Below, piece after piece: positions 35,601-42,235 of a DNA stretch of 64,000 nucleotides. Position 1 is the first letter of the stretch, and every line of letters starts with the position of its first letter. A program made the translations under genes and the position numbers. Below the pieces are notes generated by a model. It searched no databases. It had not been told where the DNA came from and saw only the letters and a program-made list of their open reading frames with translations. The stretch is from Earliella scabrosa (lineage: Eukaryota; Basidiomycota; Agaricomycetes; Polyporales; Polyporaceae): positions 186,001-250,000 of the forward strand of contig JABYQQ010000021.1 in assembly GCA_022605405.1 (NCBI GenBank). The letters are read 5' to 3'.

Positions 35601-37819
35601 GCAGCAGTGTCGGCGGGCACAGTCAAGAGGTGAGGAAAGATGGAGGGAGCACGGGCAGAGAGTCGACGAAGAGAGAGGTGTGCGCACGAAGATGTCGACG
35701 AAGTAGCAACCGGTCAGAGCGCAGGGCTCATAACCTGATGAACTTCAGACCTGGAAGGCTGGGAGCCAACTGTAAGTCGAACAGAGAGAGATCTTCAGTC
35801 AGTGAGCGAACGACTATATTGCATAGATAAGTACCTGTAAGTCGAACAGAGAGAGACTACAAGTACTTAGTCAGTAAGTAAGTAGAAGGCATATGTATGT
35901 AGGAGACTTACTCTTCAGTCAGTGAGCGAACGACTGAAGAGCAGAGGCGAAATGTGAGCTGCTTATATAGACGTAGGGAAGGTAGCTGAGTAAGCGTAGA
36001 AAGCAGTCACATGTTAGCCACAAGACGATGAGTAAGAGGCATACGAGGCTATGGTGCGAGGATGAGTCAGTATGACGCGAGGATGAGCACCAAGTCTGAG
36101 TCAGACATAAGGTCTGGAACTATCCGGAACATCGTAGAACGCACTGGTACGTAGAGGTAAAGTCCGGAAAGAAAGAACTATCGTACAGATGCAGAGTTAT
36201 CTATATATAGTAATGAAGAAGCATAGCCCATGCTGTGCGTCATGTGAACGCATAGCCACAAGTCCATATGGGGACATATCGGTCCGGACAGTGCCGGATA
36301 ACCCTAAGTTCAACATATCTGAGGTTGTGAGAGCAAATCATGCTCTGGATCTTTTGCTAAGTGGTGAGCAAGGTAGGGAGCTGATAAGAGAATCTAGTGT
36401 GATCAAAAGCACATCTGAATGGCTGGAGCTAGATGGACATACTTCTATGAAGCCTTGATAAGATACAGCAAACAGCATGACAATCCATAAGGTTCTGAGT
36501 CCACAATAAGTGATGCACTGCTAGAGGCATGCTAAGTATGTTAGATCCAGAACAGATGACACAGGCAGTACCAGATCATGATACTTCCCACATCAGAGGA
36601 TAAATACTGGATGGTGTGTGTCCCAAAGTTGTAGGCCAAAAGGGTGAGATGCCACAGAGCTATTAGAGGATTGATGGGAATGGGGTCAGGAGGAGAGGGT
36701 CAGATAACCTTTACGGATTGGGGTGATCAGGGTACCGTTGGAAAGCCCTGCTCGATGCCATTCCAATGGTGTATAGGGCATGGCACACCATTCAACATAT
36801 TCCAAGATATCAGGCAAACAATGGTACAACTTTTTGCGAAAATGTATTGGGCCATAGCTCCGCTGCTACTCCATTTTATACCATGATACAGGGTGCGTTG
36901 GAAAGCTGTGATTTTTCCCCATCTAATGGTACCCTGTACGTGAAATATGGATCAGTGGTTCCCCCAATGTACAGTAGGTAGCAAATAGTAGTAGCTACAT
37001 ACAGCTGCAAATCCCACAATTCTGAACACTATCTTCTGTACATTTGACCATCAAATAGAGGCTGAAAATGCGAACCCAACGCACCCACATACACCCCTAT
37101 TGGTGTAGATTTGAAGGAGCTAGAGGGGAAGCAGGTAGCCCCTCTATAGGGTCACCTACCGCTTATGGGCGTCAAAAAAGCGCCCAAACAGCGCCACAAC
37201 ATTAGGTAAGCACCCCTACTATACCAGGAAAGCCATCAAGATCACCCCAATATGGATTCTAACAAGTGGGCAGAAAGCTACAAGACTAGCTACAAGTACA
37301 CACAAATGTGACAAACTGCCCTAGAGCGGATTCTGACAAGTGGGCATAAAGCTACAAGACTAGCTACAAGTACACACAAATGTGACAAACTGCCCTAGAG
37401 CGGATTCTGACAAGTGGGCATAAAGCTACAAGACTAGCTACAAGTACACACAAATGTGACAAACTGCCCTAGAGCTGTTTTTAACAAGTGCAGCCCATTC
37501 TGACAAGCCCTTGTTACAAGTGAGATGAGGTGTGTTACCTCGGGCCCACCAAAAGTCACAATGGAGCACCACAGGTCTGGGGGTTTGTGATACAAGTATG
37601 GAGCCTACAGGTGGGGTCATCATTTGTTACAACAATATGACACAAGGAGGCGGCTGGTAAGAAGTACTCTACCTGATCAGACGTGGCGCGGAGAGCCAAG
37701 GCCTCAGAACGCAGCGCGCGGAGACGAGTTGCATCTCCAACTTGAGTGCGTAAGGCGATCTGGACGCGCCGCTCGAGCTCGGCGTAAGCCAGACGGATGT
37801 TGTTGAGCTGCGTGTCCAT
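26632..37819 (-). CDS. Integrase-core (DDE) protein gene, split by a nested transposon in intron 1
   Basis: Four minus-strand exons join in frame to 548 residues: 37673-37819, 27618-28236, 27322-27562, 26632-27271. Exon 1 (MDTQLNNIRLAYAELERRVQ...) is an amphipathic helix ending ATSDQ at a GTAGAG donor; exon 2 begins ARAVLPLDEY after CCTCAG. Residues ~108-145 look like a helix-turn-helix (ARVARLLDCSPRTVRRSALR). The core has HHDGQHGLIRWKFVIH (Asp252), RGDHGTEN (Asp309) and SVHNTRIERLW (Glu344), the DDE triad of an integrase-core family also known from fish and cnidarians. The other two introns are 55 and 50 nt. Intron 1 is now 9,436 nt because a foldback element carrying a copia element lies in it; without them it would be 64 nt. 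Whether the protein belongs to a transposon or is domesticated is not decided here. No lesion is seen in the exons. Confidence 0.8.
28249..29572 (+). repeat. Left inverted arm of the foldback element
   Basis: Pairs with 36316-37613. Three 74-bp subterminal copies begin at 28388, 28462 and 28536, each with CTCTAGGGCAGTTTGTCAC and TACTTGTAGCTAGTCTTGTA. ACTTGT or CTTGTA words recur about every 20-40 bases over the outer 350 bp, as expected of transposase-binding repeats. Confidence 0.8.
28388..28609 (+). repeat. 74-bp subterminal tandem repeat, three copies (left arm)
   Basis: CTCTAGGGCAGTTTGTCAC starts at 28388, 28462 and 28536, an exact period of 74. The mirror set lies at about 37253-37474 in the right arm. 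The third copy is slightly changed near its end. Confidence 0.85.
29790..30369 (-). repeat. 3' LTR of the copia element
   Basis: Same 580-bp sequence as 35736-36315 with one difference seen by eye. The purine stretch GAGTGGGAG (minus strand, 30370-30378) abuts it. Confidence 0.95.
30370..30378 (-). other. Polypurine tract of the copia element
   Basis: GAGTGGGAG on the minus strand, immediately upstream of the 3' LTR and 3 bases after the polyprotein stop codon. Short, but in the position required for plus-strand priming. Confidence 0.55.
30381..35213 (-). CDS. Copia Gag-Pol polyprotein
   Basis: One open frame of 1,610 codons without a stop. The leftmost codon is TTG, so translation probably starts at the ATG at 34685 (MGDVKLDSIPS, 1,434 residues) unless an upstream exon exists. 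In the 1,610-codon numbering: Gag with zinc knuckle CSHCGGSNHHESNC (~403); aspartic protease MDSGASQHITG (~493); integrase zinc finger HRRFGHLG...CEGCAWG (~650-678) and DDE residues in VHTDLDGP, RSDRGGEY and NGRAERW (~704, 768, 803); an acidic/proline-rich spacer with PPPAEAPPPADAP; reverse transcriptase with YVDDLLLLG (~1298); RNase H with SSTEAEYKA (~1504). Domain order Gag-PR-IN-RT-RH is that of Ty1/copia. All key motifs are present, so the element is likely autonomous; no frameshift between Gag and Pol is needed. Confidence 0.95.
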   Translation of the reverse strand: MEPTPASPHSEAEVEDLIDSQSSSDSSDYVPTADSCRDRPHILDEEFPSDSHLHSDGFWYNCNRELCPHRYNGIRPEKYPGTFKWALPSPDQEDFLAGVNTALPVASDTPYTTPLPFIVLIPPTPEVIPEPFETLPPPLIELPPSIATPLPPVTPVTTSVDFSEDYLDSSHFLLSIMGDVKLDSIPSLSSANQYTDWSAKMKGYFIFMGCWDVVNGKTKRPTAADKQESWDKLDGQARGMMYMRVAQSFHYILDAEILDTVTTSGSSTTTSREQTAADMWKSLKDKFGTPNSAHVWGQFETLVAEPRMNEQKSLQDQMMRIVNRMDDITKNKVTLSAQMKALLLLSKIPESYRSMISALMATIDVDKVTVEDIMSKTLAEESLRKAGQSANRVSQTKPKPKGPCSHCGGSNHHESNCWDKHPEKKPKGKGKGKGKAKDKDKDKDKGNNKDNQPHAHTVVESQSVNVVASSNIVGSFYPEALVASSENWTAWLMDSGASQHITGDLSDFSEYQPFDTPISFNTADASNMILALGKGTVRGNTWVDGDKVPIALTHVYYIPKLRGRIFSTGTIERNGYSLVQGDGKMCIFDKLPEGAVKFGSTIRIKGRKILEAEYNVLSNIYWAKLELHNGQRVHLNVSRFRTLHRRFGHLGKDALRHLPKNVRGVDSVDSPEDEDEPCEGCAWGKSTRLPFPPSDKRATEPLELVHTDLDGPMRTQAIGGYKYFAGFIDDYSGLARAYYLKSKSDAFQAFLDYKAWAETQTGRKIKKVRSDRGGEYTSTEFSELLRSHGIEHQKTMPGSPQQNGRAERWNRTIVEKAMAMLHQAGLSHGFWQLAVDAAVHIYNRQPMRRHKWQCPITKWDGTVPDVSYFRVFGCKAFVHVQKAKREGKLDKKAVEMIFVGYESGSKGYKFWNPANRSIVVSRDVTFDEESFPARKLPGNHPVTPDDHPFPDDQSDKASEADVDGHEDDLHPEIVPELPDLPPDPPADAQPPPAEAPPPADAPAPPPPQPPQPPAVPPPKPAHKRGRHPPVGEQPPSLARDRPRRENAGKRSESKTRDNVYGDEPPAKVDARTDPDGTQREDQALLMFLMASQYKTGIPNSHKEAMKSPEAEKWRDAEKAEYDSLLENKTWVLVPRPKDRHVVSNRWVYDIKHDGRYKARLVAKGFTQVWGEDYHETFSPVARFESIRYLLAHAALEDWDIESMDVKTAFLNGDLDEEIYMEQPEGWIVPGKEDHVCLLKKAIYGLKQASRQWNVKIHQSLISLGFKRTYSDAGIYVYRRQGGDHVTIVVLYVDDLLLLGDQPGHIQHVKRSLSKQYKMTDLGPVQRFLGLRITRDRATRIIEIDQEEYIQSVLERFHMADCKPSRTPLPAGAVLESSEHTATDASRQRYQSLIGSLLYAMLGTRPDIAFAVTRLSKFNANPSDAHLHYAKYVLRYLQGTKAYRLRYQGASNDGLISYSDSDWAEDRDDRHSTSGFIFLMAGAAISWASRRQPTISLSSTEAEYKAASDTCRQLVWLRTFGEELGDDMSRPTPMCLDNQGSIFLSVNPVIDRRTKHIEVRYHFIREQVELGSTEIFYVATADQLADALTKNVPLAIQSKFVQEIGLAYVTS
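35719..35735 (-). other. Primer-binding site, complementary to initiator tRNA-Met anticodon arm
   Basis: The plus strand reads GCGCAGGGCTCATAACC, identical over 17 bases to the 3' part of the 5' half of yeast initiator tRNA-Met (anticodon stem-loop, ending in ..CATAACC). It directly abuts the 5' LTR end. This is the arrangement used by Drosophila copia, whose primer is a 39-nt 5' half of initiator tRNA-Met. The tRNA sequence is from memory of the family. Confidence 0.8.
35736..36315 (-). repeat. 5' LTR of the copia element
   Basis: On the minus strand it starts TGTTGAACTTAGGG at 36315 and ends AAGTTCATCA at 35736, giving TG...CA ends and short inverted termini. It is the upstream LTR because the polyprotein runs on the minus strand. 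It contains a 10-bp inverted repeat (CTCTTCAGTC...GACTGAAGAG). Confidence 0.95.
36316..37613 (-). repeat. Right inverted arm of the foldback element
   Basis: Reverse complement of the left arm. Its innermost ~100 bases (36316-36415) are the diverged part. The last ~54 bases of this arm lie on the other side of the copia insertion (29736-29789), where a segment resembling ATGATTCTTTTTGCAC pairs with GCAAAAAGAATGAT at ~29573. Confidence 0.75.
37253..37474 (-). repeat. 74-bp subterminal tandem repeat, three copies (right arm)
   Basis: Mirror image of 28388-28609: GTGACAAACTGCCCTAGAG recurs three times with the same 74-bp spacing. Confidence 0.85.
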
Positions 37820-38513
37820 GACGGGAATAGGGAGACTATGGCACGAGAAAGCAGAGCAATAGGGAAGAGGACGATGACTCGTGGAGTTGGGAGGAGAGAG
37901 GGTTCGGCTGCGGCGGTGAGAAAGACCTGCCAAGTTCACTCAGGACTGATGACACCGACGGGCCGCTATTTGTCATCCTGAATGACTAAGGACGTTGCCA
38001 AGGGAGTGTTCGGCATGCTCGGCAGTCCGCATGAGTGTGTGTGACAGGTGGAGGGAATGAACAGCAGGCGGAAGAAGGAGTGCATCCTGAATGAAGATGC
38101 GGGGTAAATGGGGTCAGGTGCAAGTTGTTCTAATGTGATAACCCGCATAATCCCACATATGTTCAACACATAGCAGAGTGATCAGACACTCTTGCAAGAG
38201 GAGGATGTCAAAGGACTTACGGGGGACAGTGCGGGAGGTGTGTGTGATTGTTGGCTCACAGGTATCATGAGCGGAACACGGTAAGAGACCATAAAGATGT
38301 AGGATTACGGATGATAGCCAGTGAGAAGATGTGGATCATGAGGGTTACTGAGGGAGATTGAATGACAATGAGTGACACTGAATGAACATGTGGGGTTCAG
38401 AGGGTATATGTGTGTGAAGGGTCAAATTGGCTAATTTTGTCCATAAAACTGTGTCATACTCATCTGTTGGTCAATGTATGTTGCTGGTGCTTATATTTCT
38501 CGATGGTTTGCAG
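37820..38513. other. Intergenic; presumed promoter of the integrase-core gene
   Basis: Lies upstream of the minus-strand start codon at 37819. AATGA-rich and AT-richer than its surroundings from ~38090 to 38510 (repeats of GAATGA, GTGACA). No exon recognised until the kinase exon at 38514. Confidence 0.45.
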
Positions 38514-38640
38514 ATCGCCATGTGGAAGTCGTTCTCACACCCGCACGTGCTCGAGCTGCTCGGCGCGTTGTCCGCATCGAGCGACCCGCCGTGGCTCTTT
38601 ATCGGAGCTCAACGCGCACAAGACGGCGTTCGAGGGCTCG
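38514..38640 (+). pseudogene. Isolated protein-kinase exon fragment
   Basis: After a TTTGCAG acceptor the plus strand reads IAMWKSFSHPHVLELLGA, then SASSDPPWLFI, the segment of agaricomycete tyrosine-kinase-like kinases just past the VAIK lysine strand (helix C to hinge). Similarity stops after WLFI, and the rest (Arg/Gly-rich to 38712) looks unrelated. No ATP-loop exon precedes it nearby and no HRD or DFG exon follows. It begins exactly where the kinase relic at 6414-7732 ends (..QLFLHE). Confidence 0.7.
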
Positions 38641-38712
38641 GGCCGGAGAGCCGGTGGACGAGCGCGGGTGGACGAAGTGGGGACTGTTGTTTTTGGGTGT
38701 GAAGGCGCGTCA

Positions 38713-41700
38713 GTGCGCTGGACTTGAGCTCTAAGTCCCTCGAAGACAGCCACAGTGCTTACGCCCTAGTCTCCGTGGCTGACCATATACGGACAGGGAT
38801 GACAGTCGATCCCTTTTTAGTATATAGTTACGCCCTGGTCCGCGGTCTCTTGAAGACGTGCGGTCAGCTTAGTTCTGAAGGTTGCGGGGCTTGTTGCTCT
38901 GTGTTCGAGGTCAGAGTACTTAGTTTGCAGGGAGGAGCTCGATGGAGGTCAGATGGGTAGCCGACATCAAGGGAACGGCTGCCCGCCCTTCGGGCGCGCG
39001 GTATCTGCACACGGTGGTCACGAGAGTAGGTACCGTAATGTCTATCCACGCCTTGATCTCATGAAAAATCGCTCATGATACAATACAGATTGCAGGCTTT
39101 GATACGAGCATAGTCAAACCCGAAGGCGAAGGCGATGAGCTGTGACAGTAGTCTTCGCGTCCGGCCCATAGATCGTGTGATAGAACAATGTCTAAGTATA
39201 CTATGAACACACGATACAGTCCTTCGCGAAACCTGAGGCTATGGTCCGCTCTGCACGAACGCGCGCCCGTCCGCCAACCTTGCAATCAGAGGGAAAGCAT
39301 CGGCGGCACCGGACATGTGGAACACTTTTGCCAACGCGGCATGCAGCCGCAGCAGCTCCGGTGTAGGGAGAGCGACGCTGACGACCTTGTACGCTTCCCA
39401 AACGCGATTACAGGGACTTCGTCGCTGAGGTCCTTGAACGTGATCTCGAAGTCTTCTGGGATGCGGTACATATATGCAGATGAGTTGCTGATGGATCGTA
39501 GACCTTGACCACGTAGCGAGTGCAGATCTGCGAGACGGTGGTGAGAATGATGTGACGCAAGCCACTGCCGCGGCGTTGGAATGCGCACCTCGGTGGGGTG
39601 CAGGTACCAACTGAAGTCGTCGAGCTCGTAAGTGAACAATGAGCAACAACGTATTGCCAGTTGTGTCTAGGAGATTCGGATTGTGGAGGTGTATCTGTCA
39701 TCCGACAATTAAGTGTAGTGTCACAAGGTGTCGGAGGTCGTATATGCCAAGCGAAACTGTAGATCGTGTGACCATCTTGCATATGATGGACCATTCGGAC
39801 ATTTACCTTGGATGCGTTGACTTTGCCCTTGCGTGCACTATCGTATATTACGACCGAACATTTGAAGCTGTGACAAACCTCGAAGCCGTCCGGATGCACA
39901 TACCCATATCTCCACCCATGAGTTTCATGCCCTGCACGATAGACACGGTCGTGAGCGGTACTGACTCCACAAACGGCGTTCATACTGCGATGGAGTAGAC
40001 ATACCGAAGCCGGCCTGAGCGAGCTACCTCCAGGTGATACCCTTCCCAACGAAAACTGTAGGTGCTGCGTCCTTCCAGCCGCCCTTGACACACTGGAGAT
40101 GCAAGCATCGCTCTGTTCCGACATGCGAGTCCTAGAAGAGGAGTTCAGTCCTGAGGCTGTCAAGTGTGCCCATTAGACAGCCGTGTGGACATGGCCAAGG
40201 GCCGGATATCGCACGAGGCACAAGTAGAGACCTGGATGGGCGCACGATGACTGGTCGGGGCGTGGTGTACACACTTCGCGTGCCGAATTCAAGCCAATAT
40301 AAACAATGTTGCACTTACATCTCGAGGAACTTCGCGGGCTCTTGAGATCCCTTGGCCACAGAGGCTTGTGCGCTAGTTGGGTACATGTGAATAGGAGCCA
40401 GCTCGCGATGACGGCAACGGAGGTGTCATAACGTACCGTGCCCTTCTTCGCGGCCCATTCTATCGCGATATAAGGTGAGCTGGCAGAGCACCCGAGGGAC
40501 GAGCCTGCGTCGCGGACGATAACTGCGAGATTCTTGACACCGGCGGCTTTGGCCTTGATGCGTTCTGTGAAGGCTTGGCGGCGGACTCGGACGGACTCTC
40601 ACGCGAAGGAGTGGAGCTCTGCAAACTTAGCCGTCGGGGTCATGATATTCGCAGGGCAAGTACTCCATCAGCTGTAGAGGCCGTAAGGAGAGCCGGTCAG
40701 ATTACTAGCTAATAGGACTTGGGGACGAACGCACCGCGCGCGCGAGGTTCGGCTCGTGGGCGGATACGACGCCCAGATCCCAGTCTGCGGCAGGCGCGAG
40801 GGGAGAGAGAGCTTCGCGGGTAGGGGCTGGGTGAGGCTTGAGCCGGGGGTCGAACGCGGACGTCGGTTTGGTGAGCGTGGGGTGGTAGAGCGCGAGGTGC
40901 TCGCGAATCGCTTCAGAGTACCGTCAGCATCAAGAGTTTGTATTATTACGTGCGACGTACCAACAGCGTGCGGGTCTACGGACGCGTCGTCGTCGACGTT
41001 GCTCCCCTCGACACTCTCACCCAGCGCCCGTGTCGTCTTCACCGCGCCAGCGACCGCCTTCCTGACGGCCTCCCTCCGAACGAGGAGAGCGCGGCGATCT
41101 TGTCGTTGTAGAAGACGTGCGCGTCGTCTCGACATTTGCTGGGTTTCTTTTCCCGGAAGGGGTTGACTGCCAGAGCTTTGCGGCGTCGACGGGTGCAGCG
41201 GTGGACGCTGACGGGACGAGGTGGACGGCGGGAGGGAGATACATGTTGGACATTTGCCTGAGGAGCGAGAGCGAGCTAGAGAGGCCAGCATTTATCATCA
41301 GGTCGTGTCCGTTCGTAGGGGCCTAGCACAATTTCCGAGACACGCGCGCGCATTCCGCTCGTCTGGGTTGAACGCTGAGAGAATAGTGAGGGGAGGGCCC
41401 GGGGACTAGAATGGTGAGGAGATAGAAGGAGAGTGGAAGGGCAGCAACAAGAGTGACGACGGCCAGCCACCAAAGCGCGAAGACGAGGGTGCGTGTTGGA
41501 CAGTGAGGACGGACTGCCGAGTTGCGGGCTGCGGGGCAGCCAGAGTGGGAGAGCCAGGGGAGAGCAGGCGGGAAGACGACTCCAGCTTCGTCTGTCGCGC
41601 ACGCCAAGGTCGATGAGATGAGGATCGACTGAGAGAGGTTGGGCTGGCCCCGGCGAAGCCGGGCGGACGCGGGACTCGAGGAGCCGCTCGGGAGGGCGGG

Positions 41701-42235
41701 TCCTGCGAGCGCCGCGGTTTGGAGTCGTTTACTCATCTCAATAGAACCACGGATACATACAATGCCTGGCTAACAGCGGGTGGGATGGCCGGGTACAAAT
41801 GCACTACTACTGTAAGGAATGAAGCGGGAGAGCGACGGAGAAAGCAACTGTCTACAGTCGCTGCGAGGTGGGAGTACTGAACAGAGAAAATTGTCTGCGA
41901 GCGCTTGCCGCTCCGCTGGACATTGGGAGCACGTACGGCGTGCATCCCCAAATCTCAAGGCCTTTGACATGTTTGCTGCAAGGCATGAAATGTTTGTGAA
42001 ATGTTTGATTGACAAAGGGCCCTTTGTCCCAGCTCGTGATAGGTAGGTTCTCGGACACATTTTCTATGCTGCGAATCCGATATCCGGTGATGCTTGCCGT
42101 GGAGCCGGCCTCGCGCGCTCGGCAGGCCCCGGCATTCAGAGACGACGGTGGGCGCGAAGGCGGCCTCTCGGCGCGCGTCGCCTCGCGCGCTCGGAGCCCG
42201 GCCCGAACTTCAAAGATGCACAATGCACATGCCTC
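38713..42235. other. No intact gene; unrecognised ORFs
   Basis: Minus-strand ORFs at 39286-39639 and 39408-40163 contain coding-like pieces (DLDDFSWYLHPTE-like ending at a donor; LPTPELLRLHAALAKVF; VPVIAFGKR), possibly exons of one decayed gene of a type I cannot name. Minus-strand ORFs 40668-41291 (basic, Ser/Arg-rich) and 41323-41736 (one hydrophobic segment, TLVFALWWLAVVTLVAALPL) could be exons of a membrane protein gene, but no splice path was confirmed. Confidence 0.3.
41323..41736 (-). CDS. Possible single-pass membrane protein fragment
   Basis: ATG-started 137-codon ORF (MSKRLQTAALAG...). A single strongly hydrophobic segment of about 25 residues, WWLAVVTLVAALPLSFYLL, lies at ~100-122. 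Nothing else is recognisable. Its reality is uncertain because the region is GC-rich and long chance ORFs are common here. Confidence 0.2.
   Translation of the reverse strand: MSKRLQTAALAGPALPSGSSSPASARLRRGQPNLSQSILISSTLACATDEAGVVFPPALPWLSHSGCPAARNSAVRPHCPTRTLVFALWWLAVVTLVAALPLSFYLLTILVPGPSPHYSLSVQPRRAECARVSRKLC

Larger units (their letters stand above)
29790..36315 (-). mobile_element. Complete Ty1/copia LTR retrotransposon
   Basis: The element is 6,526 bp and transcribed on the minus strand. It has two 580-bp LTRs, a 5-bp target duplication TATCT at 29785-29789 and 36316-36320, a primer-binding site next to the 5' LTR, a short purine tract next to the 3' LTR and one long ORF. The integrase domain lies upstream of reverse transcriptase, which defines copia (Pseudoviridae) order. 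Only one LTR difference was seen by eye (29821 region, ccgactg against ccaactg), so insertion is recent. It is inserted in the loop-side end of the foldback element and is therefore the youngest layer here. Confidence 0.95.
28249..37613. mobile_element. Foldback (palindromic) transposable element, interrupted by copia
   Basis: Sequence 28249-29448 recurs as its reverse complement at ~36415-37613 almost without mismatch (one seen: ggtgggTccgagg against ggtgggCccgagg). Inward of 29449 the arms remain alignable but differ at roughly a fifth of positions, up to a loop of about 150 bases (~29590-29740). Ends are CACCTGTAGGCTCC...GGAGCCTACAGGTG, flanked by GGGTCAT on both sides (28242-28248 and 37614-37620); the duplication can be read as 7 to 9 bp. 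Without the copia insertion the element is about 2.84 kb. It has no coding capacity beyond mirrored chance ORFs, so it is non-autonomous. The superfamily is unresolved: 7-9 bp duplications and repeated ACTTGT subterminal words fit hAT or MULE types. Confidence 0.8.
28237..37672 (-). other. Expanded intron 1 of the integrase-core gene
   Basis: Donor GTAGAG at 37672-37667 and acceptor CCTCAG at 28242-28237. Only 52 bases at the 37.6 kb end and 12 bases at the 28.2 kb end are original intron; the rest is insertion plus target duplication. Phase is 0 on both sides, so removal keeps the frame. Confidence 0.75.

Noticed and set aside
35719..35735. A tRNA gene
   Set aside because: Only 17 bases match initiator tRNA-Met and the surrounding sequence cannot form the other arms; it is the retrotransposon primer-binding site.
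36189..36981. ORFs in the foldback arms (for example 36644-36886) that recur at 28976-29218
   Set aside because: They are mirror copies in the two arms, have no motif, and overlap on both strands; they follow from the inverted repeat rather than from a gene.
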